Position numbers and translations under genes: made by a program
NCBI GenBank assembly: GCA_964475595.1
Contig: CAYYXG010000003.1
Span: 137,718-201,717 of the forward strand
Length of the DNA: 64,000 bases
Origin: RGEC01 sp964475595
Lineage (GTDB): Bacteria; Bacteroidota; Bacteroidia; NS11-12g; UBA955
Reading direction: 5' to 3'
In this document: positions 26,497 through 35,048 of the stretch, piece by piece
Position numbering within the stretch: position 1 is the first letter of the stretch
Layout of the letters: each line of letters begins with the position of its first letter
The notes under the pieces: model-generated
The model's input: the letters and a program-made list of their open reading frames with translations, nothing else
Told to the model about the DNA's origin: nothing
Databases searched by the model: none

Positions 26497-27851
26497 CAGC
26501 GTCTCTTAAGGTTGTATTTCTCTATTTTGTTGTATAGGTGGCTACGCTGAATATCAATTTCCTGAGCTGTTTTGGCCACATTCCAGGCATTGTGAATCAG
26601 CTTGCGCTCAATGAATATTTTCTCCGCCCAGTCCCTGAAATCCTGCAAAGTGCTGTAGTTGTCAACCACGCCAAAAGGATCGGAACCACGCTGTGCCGGA
26701 TTACTGTATATAAATACGTCATCGCCGGTAATTTCAGGCCCACACAAAATCACCAAACGTTCTACCACATTGTGTAATTCGCGAATATTGCCGGTCCAGT
26801 TTACTTCTTTTAACGCTTCCATGGCATCCGAAGTGAATTTTTTAACCGGAATGCTGTTTTCGATGCAAATATTTTCCAGGAAGTTGGAGGCTATGGTGGG
26901 TATATCATCGGTGCGTTCGTTCAGCGTTGGTACATGAATCAATATCACCGATAACCGGTGGTAAAGGTCCATGCGGAAATTGCCTTTCTCAATTTCTTCT
27001 AAAAGATTTTTATTGGTTGCCGCCACAATTCTCACATCTACCTTAATCTCGCGATCGCCGCCCACGCGGGTGATGCGTCCTTCCTGAATCGCCCTCAGTA
27101 CTTTGGCTTGCGCCGCCATACTCATGTCGCCGATTTCATCCAAAAACAAGGTTCCACCGTGCGCCTGCTCAAACTTACCGATGCGCTGCTTGATGGCACT
27201 GGTAAAACTGCCTTTTTCATGTCCAAATAATTCACTTTCAATCAATTCAGAGGGTATGCTTGCGCAATTTACCTCCACTAGCGGCATATTGGCCCTAGGA
27301 CTTTTTTCGTGTATCCAACGTGCCACCAGTTCCTTGCCTGTGCCGTTTTCTCCCGTAATCAATACGCGCGCTTCCGTAGGCGCAACCTTCTCAATGGTTT
27401 CCTTGATTTTGAGTATGGCCGGAGTTTCACCAATAATATCATAAGTCTTGGCTGCTTTTCGTTTTAATACCTTGGTTTCTGAAACCAGGTTATTGCGGTC
27501 TACCGCGTTTCTCAGGGTTATGAGCAAGCGATTTAAATCCGGTGGTTTGGTAATAAAATCATAGGCCCCTTTTTTGGTGGCTTCAATGGCCATTTCCACA
27601 GACCCGTGCCCTGAAATCATGACCATCGGAACATCAGGCGCCAGGGCCTGAACCCGATCCAGCAATTCCATCCCGTCAATTCCCGGCATTTTAACGTCAC
27701 TGAGTATGACATCAAAATTGTTTTTCTGCAGTAATTGAAGCCCCTTAGCGCCGTCTTCGGCAAGCGTTACATCGTACTTTTCGTACTCAAGAATCTCCTT
27801 CAGGGTTTCCCTGATAGCAGCTTCGTCATCAATGACCAAAATAGATGGCAT
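26496..27851 (-). CDS. NtrC-family response regulator (receiver, AAA+, Fis-type HTH)
   Basis: 451 residues. Receiver domain 1-120 with Asp8/Asp9 and phospho-acceptor Asp52 (VILSDVKMPG). The AAA+ domain, about 140-370, has Walker A GENGTGKE and Walker B GTLFLDEIGDM. The sigma54-contact loop normally GAFTGA reads GSFTSA (HEKGSFTSAIKQR). A Fis-type HTH is at the C terminus (WNVAKTAQEIDIQRSHLYNKIEKYNL). Such proteins drive sigma54 promoters after phosphorylation. No sensor kinase is encoded nearby, so it is an orphan here. The substituted loop is common in Bacteroidota, to my recollection, and may still contact sigma54. It is translationally coupled to Sua5 downstream and divergent from PorP, with an AT-rich 276-nt spacer. 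Confidence 0.92.
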   Translation of the reverse strand: MPSILVIDDEAAIRETLKEILEYEKYDVTLAEDGAKGLQLLQKNNFDVILSDVKMPGIDGMELLDRVQALAPDVPMVMISGHGSVEMAIEATKKGAYDFITKPPDLNRLLITLRNAVDRNNLVSETKVLKRKAAKTYDIIGETPAILKIKETIEKVAPTEARVLITGENGTGKELVARWIHEKSPRANMPLVEVNCASIPSELIESELFGHEKGSFTSAIKQRIGKFEQAHGGTLFLDEIGDMSMAAQAKVLRAIQEGRITRVGGDREIKVDVRIVAATNKNLLEEIEKGNFRMDLYHRLSVILIHVPTLNERTDDIPTIASNFLENICIENSIPVKKFTSDAMEALKEVNWTGNIRELHNVVERLVILCGPEITGDDVFIYSNPAQRGSDPFGVVDNYSTLQDFRDWAEKIFIERKLIHNAWNVAKTAQEIDIQRSHLYNKIEKYNLKRR

Positions 27852-27963
27852 AGTATGTATATAATTTTTTACAAGATTATGTAAAATTCATTGGACACAC
27901 GCAGTTTTTTCGTGTTTGTTATCCACCTATTATCAATAATTTAATATTGTTTGTAAAGTAAAG

Positions 27964-27988
27964 AAAATCAATGTTTAGTATTGATTTT
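27964..27988. repeat. Perfect 9-bp inverted repeat, candidate operator
   Basis: AAAATCAAT (27964-27972) and ATTGATTTT (27980-27988) separated by 7 nt. It lies about midway between the response regulator start and the porP-like gene, the place expected for a dimeric activator or repressor site. It has no T-run, so a terminator role is unlikely. The binding protein is unknown. Confidence 0.45.
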
Positions 27989-28069
27989 GTACCAACAATC
28001 CTGTTGATCACATTTTTATTTGTAATCCACACGACTTCTTTGCCTAAAAGAAAAAATAATGCAAAAAAC

Positions 28070-28100
28070 TTGCACATTCATGCAGAATCCCCCAAATTTG
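28070..28100 (+). promoter_or_regulatory. Candidate promoter of the porP-like gene (TTG, 20 nt, CAAATTTG)
   Basis: TTG at 28070-28072, 20-nt spacer, CAAATTTG at 28093-28100 (one mismatch from TAnnTTTG). It places the transcription start after the upstream in-frame ATGs at 28059 and 28080, leaving the ATG at 28128 as the start. Confidence 0.45.
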
Positions 28101-28127
28101 TGCATTAACGATACAAGCGTTGTGTTC

Positions 28128-29249
28128 ATGAGGAATAAAATATCAATTGCATTGCTTGCCGCATTGGCACTGCCATTTAAAGGATTTTCACAGCAAGATC
28201 CCTACTACACGCATTATGCATTCAACAAAATACTTTTTAACCCCGCATACGCCGGAGCTTCAGGTAGTTTCTGTGTGAATGCCAATGCACACAGACAATG
28301 GATGGGCCTGCAGGATGAAACCGGTATGTTCAAAACCCAGTCAGGCAAGGCGCCCATCAACTTTGTTGACAACATCATGCCCAAAACCAATGCCTTTGGT
28401 TTTACCGCACCCATCAATATTAAAAACGCTTCAGGCATTGTAACCAATTATGGTGGTGCCTTTTTGAGTTTTACCAATGATGTAATTGCTTACGAATCCA
28501 ATACCTATCTGCGTGGTGGTTTGGCCGGTGCCTACAACCTGGCAGACGGAAGCAGCATCCGCCTGGGTTTTGACGTAACCAGCATAACCCGTCAGATAGA
28601 CGGAACCAAAATGCGGGCACACGATCCCAACGATCCCTTGGTTCCAACCAACAAACAAGGTGATACCAAAACAGAATTGGGTGCAGGGGTATGGTATTCT
28701 AATCCTAATATGAAGGATTTATATGTGGGTTTATCCATGTCTCACATCAACCCCAAGGAATATAATTATGCAGCTTCCGGCGGTCAAATTAATGTGAAAT
28801 CTGCCAGACACCTTTATTTAATGGCCGGTTACACCAAAGAACAATTTTTAGGTAATCCTGCTCTTACCCTCGACCCCAGCATCATGATTAAAACGGTGAT
28901 GGAAGAGGGCGGCTTTGTAAAACCTCAGTTTACCCCACAAGGTATGGTAACCTGGAATAATACTTTTGCCGGTGGCTTATCTATTAGAGGACAGGGGGTA
29001 GGTTTGGATGCGGCCTCTATCTTGTTGGGTTATTATCCCCCCATTAAAGGAAATTCTCCCAACGGACAAGGAACTCAATTATTCAGAATTGGTTATTCCT
29101 ATGATATCACATTGCAAAGTCTGCGCCGCAGTAGCAATGGTACTCACGAATTGCAAGTAAATTACTGCTTTAAAATAGCACTGCCTGAAAGGGTTGAAAA
29201 AGTATATCGTCATCCACGATACATGAACAGATCCAAGGATTTAGAATAA
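28128..29249 (+). CDS. PorP/SprF-family type IX secretion outer-membrane protein
   Basis: 373 residues from the ATG at 28128, which gives a clean signal peptide (MRNKISIALLAALALPFKGFSQ). The mature N terminus QQDPYYTHYAFNKILFNPAYAGA is the family signature, followed by HRQWMG and a beta-barrel-like pattern of short amphipathic strands up to the C terminus (ELQVNYCFKIAL). PorP/SprF proteins are outer-membrane partners of the T9SS that hold cell-surface adhesins or link substrates to the machine. A copy directly before gldK is the standard Bacteroidota arrangement. Differences from typical members are small: there is a longer central loop. It has its own promoter, and a separate exact promoter precedes gldK. 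Confidence 0.92.
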   Translation: MRNKISIALLAALALPFKGFSQQDPYYTHYAFNKILFNPAYAGASGSFCVNANAHRQWMGLQDETGMFKTQSGKAPINFVDNIMPKTNAFGFTAPINIKNASGIVTNYGGAFLSFTNDVIAYESNTYLRGGLAGAYNLADGSSIRLGFDVTSITRQIDGTKMRAHDPNDPLVPTNKQGDTKTELGAGVWYSNPNMKDLYVGLSMSHINPKEYNYAASGGQINVKSARHLYLMAGYTKEQFLGNPALTLDPSIMIKTVMEEGGFVKPQFTPQGMVTWNNTFAGGLSIRGQGVGLDAASILLGYYPPIKGNSPNGQGTQLFRIGYSYDITLQSLRRSSNGTHELQVNYCFKIALPERVEKVYRHPRYMNRSKDLE

Positions 29250-29312
29250 TTAACAGTATTACACAATATAATAAAATTAAAATCGTTATTCATTATCGAA
29301 GTAAAAAAATAG

Positions 29313-29342
29313 TTGCGTATTCAATACTAAAACCTATTTTTG
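29313..29342 (+). promoter_or_regulatory. gldKLMN promoter (TTG, 19 nt, TATTTTTG)
   Basis: Exact Bacteroidota consensus: TTG at 29313-29315, a 19-nt spacer and TATTTTTG at 29335-29342. The ATG is 37 nt after the box. One of the two best-matching promoters in the window. Confidence 0.75.
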
Positions 29343-29379
29343 CAACTTCACGCATAATACACAAAAACGAAACTGCCAG

Positions 29380-30735
29380 ATGAAAAGGAAAATAATCAGC
29401 AGAATCATCAGTGAAAATAATATGGTAAATAAACTGGTGAAAGCATTATCAAACAGCAGGTTGAGGTCAGCAATGATTATCGCAACCGTAGGCCTGTTTG
29501 CTTGCGGCCCCGCAGACACGGGTGATCTGACGGGCCTGCTCAACAGAAGACCATGGTTCCATCCCCAGCCTCCTGGAACTGTATACATTCCCTCCGGAAC
29601 TTTCCACACAGGACAGTCAGGCCAGGATGTATTTCAATCCTATTTGGAGCCCAACAAGCAGATGACAATTGTTGCTTTTTGGATGGATGAAACAGAAATC
29701 ACAAACAACGAATACCGTCAGTTTGTAGACCATGTGCTTGATTCAATTGCGCGTTACACCTTGGATGATGATCAGTACTTCTTCCCTGAAGACGACGAAG
29801 GCAACAGGTTCATCGATCACAGCAGACCCTTGGATTGGGAAAAGCACAAGGAAGATCTTGCCGACTTGTTTTATCAAGGTGCTGAACGTTTCCGCGGTTT
29901 ATCTCAGATCGATACCCGTAAATTGATGTATAAATATCAATGGTTTGACTACGCAAGTGCTGCCGCTCAGGACCGAGATAAGTATAATCCCATGGATCGT
30001 TCAAAATTCATCAAGGACGAAGAAACGCTTATCTATCCGGATACGTTGTGCTGGGTGCGTGACTTTACCTACAGCTTCAATGAACCCATGGCTCGCGTTT
30101 ATTTCTGGCATCCCAAGTATGATGACTATCCTGTTGTGGGTGTTAACTGGCACCAGGCCAATGCATTCTGTGCTTGGAGAACCATCCGCAAGGCCAGTTA
30201 TTGGCATGAACTGGGATTGCCCAATACTGAAGATTTCCGCCTACCTACAGAATATGAGTGGGAATATGCTGCCCGTGCTAACAGAATTGGAAATAAATAC
30301 GCATGGGGTGGTCCTTACACCCGCAACAGTAAGGGTTGTATGATGGCCAACTTTAAACCCCTTCGCGGTAACTATGGTGCAGATGGTGGTGTTTATCCGG
30401 TGCGTGCAGATTCTTACTTTCCCAATGATTTTGGCCTATACAATATGAATGGTAATGTGTCAGAATGGACTTGGACTGATTATCAGGTGGCTAACAACGC
30501 AATCGTTCACGACTTAAACGGTCAAAACTACCGCAGGGTTCCTGAAAGAGGTCCTGGAAGTGATGTTCCGGTAACATTAAAGCGTAAAGTGATTCGTGGT
30601 GGTAGCTGGAAGGATGTGGCCTACTTCATTGAAAATGGTGCCCGTACCTATGAATATCAGGATACCAGCAAATGTTATGTAGGATTCCGTTGCGTTCAAA
30701 CCTATATTGGACGTTCAAACAGAGATAAAAAATAA
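29380..30735 (+). CDS. gldK: T9SS/gliding lipoprotein GldK (PorK)
   Basis: 451 residues. A lipoprotein signal ends at Cys42 (VGLFACGPAD); an alternative ATG at 29422 would put that Cys at 28. The body is a formylglycine-generating-enzyme-like (sulfatase-modifying factor) fold: PPGTVYIPSGTFHTGQSG, FWMDETEITNNEYRQFV, PVVGVNWHQANAFCAWR, FRLPTEYEWEYAARA, GNVSEWTWTDY and KVIRGGSWKD. GldK/PorK forms, with GldN/PorN, the periplasmic ring attached to the outer membrane that surrounds the T9SS motor; it is structural, not an enzyme. First gene of gldK-gldL-gldM-gldN. Confidence 0.95.
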   Translation: MKRKIISRIISENNMVNKLVKALSNSRLRSAMIIATVGLFACGPADTGDLTGLLNRRPWFHPQPPGTVYIPSGTFHTGQSGQDVFQSYLEPNKQMTIVAFWMDETEITNNEYRQFVDHVLDSIARYTLDDDQYFFPEDDEGNRFIDHSRPLDWEKHKEDLADLFYQGAERFRGLSQIDTRKLMYKYQWFDYASAAAQDRDKYNPMDRSKFIKDEETLIYPDTLCWVRDFTYSFNEPMARVYFWHPKYDDYPVVGVNWHQANAFCAWRTIRKASYWHELGLPNTEDFRLPTEYEWEYAARANRIGNKYAWGGPYTRNSKGCMMANFKPLRGNYGADGGVYPVRADSYFPNDFGLYNMNGNVSEWTWTDYQVANNAIVHDLNGQNYRRVPERGPGSDVPVTLKRKVIRGGSWKDVAYFIENGARTYEYQDTSKCYVGFRCVQTYIGRSNRDKK

Positions 30736-30776
30736 ACTTAAAAAATCTTAAACTAAACAATACAAACACAATAACT

Positions 30777-31430
30777 ATGGAAAAAAGTTTCTTTGAAAGC
30801 AAAAGATGGAAAGTGATCATGAACTACGTTTATGGTCTGGGTGCAGCAATCGTAATTGCCGGTGCATTGTTTAAAATCATGCACTGGAAAGGTGCGGATC
30901 TTATGCTAATCGTGGGTATGGGTACTGAGTGTGTCATATTCGTAATTTCTTCATTTGAGCCGGTGCACATGGATCCGGATTGGTCTTTGGTATATCCTGA
31001 ACTTGCAGGTGGCGAAGCTCAAGAAGGCGGTAAAAAGAAGGGTTCCATTACCCAGCAACTGGATTCAATGCTGGCTGAAGCCAAGGTAGGACCGGAACTG
31101 ATTTCCAGCTTGGGTTCTGGCTTACAAAGCCTTAGCACCAACGTAAAGGAAATGTCCAACCTTTCCAATGCTGCAGTAGCTACCAATGAGTACGCTGACA
31201 GTGCATCAAAAGCTGCAAAGAACATGAACGATATCAGCAACAGCACTGCCATGGTGGCTGATTCAATGGGTTCTCTGAGCGGAGGCTTATCAAACCTGGT
31301 TAGCAATCTTTCTGCAAGCGAGAATGAAACCATGAAATTCAAGGAAGAAATTGCTAAACTTAATAATAACCTTGCAAGCTTGAATACCGTTTACGGTAAC
31401 ATGCTGAGCGCTATGGGCGGAGCACGATAA
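30777..31430 (+). CDS. gldL: T9SS/gliding motor stator-like protein GldL (PorL)
   Basis: 217 residues. Two membrane helices at about 12-34 (KVIMNYVYGLGAAIVIAGALFK) and 40-58 (ADLMLIVGMGTECVIFVI). Lys33 and Glu51 are the charged intramembrane residues characteristic of GldL, which with GldM forms the proton-driven motor in the inner membrane. The FEPVH motif after helix 2 and a long Ser/Asn/Ala-rich cytoplasmic coiled coil are as in homologues. The 41-nt leader is A-rich with no Shine-Dalgarno, typical for the phylum. Confidence 0.95.
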   Translation: MEKSFFESKRWKVIMNYVYGLGAAIVIAGALFKIMHWKGADLMLIVGMGTECVIFVISSFEPVHMDPDWSLVYPELAGGEAQEGGKKKGSITQQLDSMLAEAKVGPELISSLGSGLQSLSTNVKEMSNLSNAAVATNEYADSASKAAKNMNDISNSTAMVADSMGSLSGGLSNLVSNLSASENETMKFKEEIAKLNNNLASLNTVYGNMLSAMGGAR

Positions 31431-31475
31431 TTGCCCTCTTTGTTTAATTGTTAAATATAAAAACAGGAGTTAAAA

Positions 31476-33146
31476 ATGGCAGGTGGTAAAACTACACCAC
31501 GTCAGAAGATGATTAACATGATGTATCTCGTGTTGACCGCTCTGCTGGCGTTGAACGTGTCCAAAGAAATTATTAAAGCCTTCAACCTGATTGAGAATTC
31601 ATTGAATACCTCAACCAGCAACATCAAGGCTAAAAACGAGATGACCCTCAAGGCCATTGGTAAAGAGGAGAATGAAAGCGCAAAAGCAGCCCTTGCAATT
31701 GCCAATGAAGCTAAGAAAATTACCGACCAGTTTGAAAAGAACATGGAAGCGGTTAAAACTGACTTGACCGATTTATCCGGAGGTAGAAAAACTGATCCTG
31801 AGGCCATGTTGGTAAAGGGTGGTGTTGCCGAACTAACGCAAGGGGATAATATGGAGCTTCATTCTAATTATTTCTTGCTAGAAAAAAACCCACAGCGTCC
31901 TGACGGAAAGGCATGGGCTTATGCTCCTTCAGGCAAATTGAGAGGGGATGCCGTTTTTGAAAACATTAACAAAACTCGTGAAGATTTGTTGGCCCTGCTT
32001 GATAAAGCGGTTAAAGACCCAAACCTGGGCGGTAAAGATGACAAAGGTGAAACTAAGAAGCTATTGGAAGAAGCCAGAAAAAGTTTGAAAGAGAAGACAG
32101 CCCTTGTAGCTACAGACGGTAAAAACTCTGATGGTCGCGAACAGAAATGGGTGTCTATGTATCTCGAACACTCTCCCTTGGCAGGTGTTTTTGCACTGCT
32201 CAGTAAGTATGTAAACGATGCCCGTTCTCTGGAATCTGAAGTTACCGCTGTTTTGGCTAAAGCTGTAAATGCTTCCGACTTCAAATTTGACAAGTTGGCC
32301 GCAGTAATCTCTGCACCAAGCAGTGCCATCATGCAAAACCAGACGTATGAAGCTGATATCATGTTGGCTGCATATAACAGTAAGGCACAAATGAACATCA
32401 CTGTGGGTGGCTCTGCCGTTGAAATTAAAGACGGTATCGGTAAATACAAAGTTACCGGTGGTTCTCCCGGTGAGTTTAACTACAAAGTAAATATTGCTGT
32501 TCCCGGTCCTGGAGGTAAAATTGAAAATCTTACCGCTGAGGCAAAATACAGTGTTTTCCCGCCTATGGCTGCTATCTCAGCTGATGAATTAAATGTATTC
32601 TACGTAGGTTTGGATAACCCTATCTCTGTAGCTGTTGCCGGTGTAGATTCACGTAACGTGGCTGTAAATGCTAGCGCAGGTAACCTGCAGAGTATTGGAG
32701 GAGGCCGTTATAAAGTTCTTTTCCCAGCTCGCCAGGGTAATGAATCCATTATCAGTGTAAGTGCTAAAATGGGTGATGGACGCGTAGTTCCTATGGGTTC
32801 CAAGAAATTCAAGATTCGTAACGTACCCCGTCCGGTTTTCCGTGCTGGTGCCATTTCTTTCGATAAACCCATACAACTTTCCGCATTGATGGCCCAGTCT
32901 TCAGCTGTAGCTATTCTGGAGAACTTTGTATATGATGGTGTTAAGTACACGGTTCAGGGTTACACCTTTACCGGTATCGGAAGAACAGGTCCCAAAAAGG
33001 CATCAATTACCGGTGCTTCTCTGCAGGGTATCAAGGGTATATTGGGCGGTATGCGCGCTGGTGAGTTTGTGATGTTCTCAGATATTCGTGCTGTAGGTCC
33101 TTCAGGTCCTGTATTTTTGGAAAACGTAAGCGGAATGCTTCAATAA
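31476..33146 (+). CDS. gldM: T9SS/gliding motor protein GldM (PorM)
   Basis: 556 residues. Starts AGGKTTPRQKMINMMYLVLTALLALNVSKEIIKAF: the short cytoplasmic tail plus single membrane helix that pairs with GldL. The rest is periplasmic: a helical bundle (about 35-230) and successive beta domains (about 230-510) ending in FSDIRAVGPSGPVFLENVSGML. GldM dimers carry torque from the inner-membrane motor through the periplasm to the GldK/GldN ring. It is one of the few genes here with a recognisable Shine-Dalgarno-like AGGAG (in aacaggagtt) about 7 nt before the ATG. Confidence 0.96.
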   Translation: MAGGKTTPRQKMINMMYLVLTALLALNVSKEIIKAFNLIENSLNTSTSNIKAKNEMTLKAIGKEENESAKAALAIANEAKKITDQFEKNMEAVKTDLTDLSGGRKTDPEAMLVKGGVAELTQGDNMELHSNYFLLEKNPQRPDGKAWAYAPSGKLRGDAVFENINKTREDLLALLDKAVKDPNLGGKDDKGETKKLLEEARKSLKEKTALVATDGKNSDGREQKWVSMYLEHSPLAGVFALLSKYVNDARSLESEVTAVLAKAVNASDFKFDKLAAVISAPSSAIMQNQTYEADIMLAAYNSKAQMNITVGGSAVEIKDGIGKYKVTGGSPGEFNYKVNIAVPGPGGKIENLTAEAKYSVFPPMAAISADELNVFYVGLDNPISVAVAGVDSRNVAVNASAGNLQSIGGGRYKVLFPARQGNESIISVSAKMGDGRVVPMGSKKFKIRNVPRPVFRAGAISFDKPIQLSALMAQSSAVAILENFVYDGVKYTVQGYTFTGIGRTGPKKASITGASLQGIKGILGGMRAGEFVMFSDIRAVGPSGPVFLENVSGMLQ

Positions 33147-33170
33147 ATAAAAGTTAATTTAGAATTGATT

Positions 33171-34184
33171 ATGAAAAAGGGAATGTTAATCGTTGCAACC
33201 TGCCTGATGGCCCTTAATGGGTATAGTCAGGACTGGGGTTGGGGAGACTCAGGCGGATCCGGTAGCGGTTCCGGCAGTTCATCTTCAGGTGGCTCTGCTT
33301 CAGGCTCATCAGGAGCAGGATCGGGTGCCGGTGCAGGTAGTGGTGCTGGTTCAACACCTACTCTGGCTGTGCCCACTATTGGAACACACTACGATGATCC
33401 ACCTGCATTTCACAGAGAAACGCCCTTTACTACCAATGATGGTCGTCCCGGAATAGACGATGCGGTTGTAGTTCCTTATCCTTTTTTGCGTGAGGGAGAC
33501 CTAAAGTTTCGTCGCCGTATTTGGAGAAGAATTGATTGTCGTCAAAAAATGAATCGTTCTTTTACATGGCCTAAAAATCCTGTAACACAAATTATTTATG
33601 AAGCTGCCACCAAAGGCCTCGTTAGAGGTTACTGGACGGATTCATTGAACAGGGTGAAAACGCCTGAAGATTGCTACAAGGAAGGTTCTAAATTGGTTGT
33701 TACTCAAATTCAAAACTGGAGAAACCCTGAAGATAACGAAGATTTGGTAGATACTGCCTACTATGATATTTTCAAATGGGAGAAAATAGTTAGGTTTGAG
33801 ATCATGGAAGATTGGCTCTTTGATTACAAACATAGCGAGCTTCGTCCCCGCATCATTGCTATAGCACCCATGTACGAAGAGAAATTCCCCAATGGACAAA
33901 CTTACGAGCTTCCTCTGTTCTGGATAAAAATGGATGATTTAAGGCCTACACTGGCAAAATCTGAGGTTTTCAATCGTTATAATGATGTAATGCGCATTAG
34001 CTGGGATGATTTATTCAATCATTACCGTCTGTTTGACAGCTACATCGTGAAAACTACAGATTGGGATGATCGCTATTTGAGCATGAGAACAGAATATCAG
34101 CAAGATCCTATTGCGATGTTGCTTGAAGCTGAGAATATCAAAAACGATTTATTCATTTTTGAACACGATCTTTGGGAGTTTTAA
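33171..34184 (+). CDS. gldN: T9SS/gliding protein GldN (PorN) with Gly/Ser-rich insertion
   Basis: 337 residues from the ATG at 33171 (a TTG two codons earlier is not needed). Signal peptide MKKGMLIVATCLMALNGYSQ. It is followed by an unusual low-complexity stretch of about 45 residues made mostly of Gly, Ser and Ala (SGGSGSGSGSSSSGGSASG and similar), then the GldN domain: VVVPYPFLREGDLKFRRRIWRRIDCRQKMN, FEIMEDWLFDYKHSELRPRIIAIAP, PLFWIKMDDLRPTLAKSEVFNRYND. GldN forms the periplasmic ring with GldK. The linker sits where most homologues go directly into the folded domain. Last gene of the operon, followed by a strong terminator. Confidence 0.94.
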   Translation: MKKGMLIVATCLMALNGYSQDWGWGDSGGSGSGSGSSSSGGSASGSSGAGSGAGAGSGAGSTPTLAVPTIGTHYDDPPAFHRETPFTTNDGRPGIDDAVVVPYPFLREGDLKFRRRIWRRIDCRQKMNRSFTWPKNPVTQIIYEAATKGLVRGYWTDSLNRVKTPEDCYKEGSKLVVTQIQNWRNPEDNEDLVDTAYYDIFKWEKIVRFEIMEDWLFDYKHSELRPRIIAIAPMYEEKFPNGQTYELPLFWIKMDDLRPTLAKSEVFNRYNDVMRISWDDLFNHYRLFDSYIVKTTDWDDRYLSMRTEYQQDPIAMLLEAENIKNDLFIFEHDLWEF

Positions 34185-34204
34185 CAACCACAAAATATTG
34201 ATTT

Positions 34205-34239
34205 AAGTCCCGGCCCTAACAGGCCGGGACTTTTATTTA
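34205..34239 (+). terminator. Terminator of the gldKLMN operon
   Basis: Perfect 11-bp GC-rich stem (AAGTCCCGGCC with GGCCGGGACTT, 34205-34215 and 34222-34232), 6-nt loop, then a T-rich tail. It starts 20 nt after the gldN stop. Confidence 0.92.
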
Positions 34240-34266
34240 TGGGTAAACCTATATTTAATAAATGGG

Positions 34267-34297
34267 TTGTAATATTATGGATAAATCCGTATTTTTG
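34267..34297 (+). promoter_or_regulatory. Promoter of the yceD-rpmF-plsX-fabH cluster (TTG, 20 nt, TATTTTTG)
   Basis: TTG at 34267-34269, a 20-nt spacer and a perfect box at 34290-34297. It overlaps the upstream in-frame ATGs at 34262 and 34277, so those cannot be the start codon if this promoter is used. Confidence 0.65.
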
Positions 34298-34306
34298 CCG
34301 TTCGTT

Positions 34307-34852
34307 TTGAAAGACGTAAATTTGAGTCTGGAGGAATTTGACATTGAATTCGTTAAGCTAAAGGACGGAATCCATGAATTTAGCTACAGACTTGAAAAGA
34401 AGTTCTTTGAGATATTTGGTAACGAGGATTTACTGGGCGCCGATATTGCGGTAAAGGCAATATTGGAAAAAACGGTTAATTTGATGAACCTAAACTTAGT
34501 GATTAACGGTTGGGTAAATTTAAGTTGTGATCGTTGTCTAGTGCCACTTTCCATAGGAATAGATACAGAGCACCATGTTTTGTATAAAATGATTCCTGAA
34601 GCAGGACATGATGTGGACTTGAGTAATGACAACTGGGTTGTACTTACTCAGCAGGATTATAAAATAAACCTTGCCCAGGAATGTTATGAAACCACGCTGT
34701 TGTCATTGCCCATGATTCGCAATTGCGACGATATGGAATCTAAGCCCTGCAATTACCAAATGTTATCAAAGCTAAACGACCTAGCAGGAGATGATGGTTC
34801 ACAGCCAGATCCAAGGTGGGAAAAACTAAAAGAATTGTTAAAAAAGAAATAA
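34307..34852 (+). CDS. yceD: YceD/DUF177 family protein
   Basis: 181 residues if started at TTG 34307, 9 nt after the promoter box; the ATG at 34262 would give 196 residues but falls in the promoter. The family core is IEFVKLKDGIHEFSYRLEKKFFE, the Cys pair LSCDRCLVPLSI, and a second Cys region RNCDDMESKPCN. YceD proteins are linked with 23S rRNA synthesis or processing and almost always precede rpmF, as here (10 nt away). The biochemical role is not firmly known. Confidence 0.85.
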   Translation: MKDVNLSLEEFDIEFVKLKDGIHEFSYRLEKKFFEIFGNEDLLGADIAVKAILEKTVNLMNLNLVINGWVNLSCDRCLVPLSIGIDTEHHVLYKMIPEAGHDVDLSNDNWVVLTQQDYKINLAQECYETTLLSLPMIRNCDDMESKPCNYQMLSKLNDLAGDDGSQPDPRWEKLKELLKKK

Positions 34853-34862
34853 AAATAAGAAA

Positions 34863-35048
34863 ATGGCACATCCTAAGCGAAAAATATCCAAAACACGTAG
34901 GGACAAACGTCGTACTCATGACAAACTGGAAGTACGCCCTATGATTGCCGATCCTGTGACCGGTGATGTTTCTCTTTACCACCGTGTAAATTTGGAAACC
35001 GGCATGTATCGTGGCCAAAAGGTCATGAAAGGCCGTAACGAGTCGTAA
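34863..35048 (+). CDS. rpmF: 50S ribosomal protein L32
   Basis: 61 residues: MAHPKRKISKTRRDKRRTHD, then the middle MIADPVTGDVSLYHRV. It lacks the Cys pairs that bind zinc in some L32 forms, so this is the zinc-free version. It overlaps plsX through a TAATG junction, a common coupling in the rpmF-plsX-fabH cluster. Confidence 0.97.
   Translation: MAHPKRKISKTRRDKRRTHDKLEVRPMIADPVTGDVSLYHRVNLETGMYRGQKVMKGRNES

Larger units (their letters stand above)
27852..28127. other. AT-rich divergent intergenic region between the response regulator and porP-like gene
   Basis: 276 nt, strongly AT-rich, with no coding evidence. It contains the inverted repeat at 27964-27988, a weaker one (CAATA/TATTG) near 27936, and the candidate porP promoter at 28070-28100. 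On the regulator side only a one-mismatch box (TAATCTTG) was seen. Confidence 0.6.

Noticed and set aside
27915..28035. Replication origin in the AT-rich spacer
   Set aside because: TTATCCACC and GTAATCCACAC resemble DnaA boxes, but there are only two, each with a mismatch, and no dnaA or dnaN is nearby.
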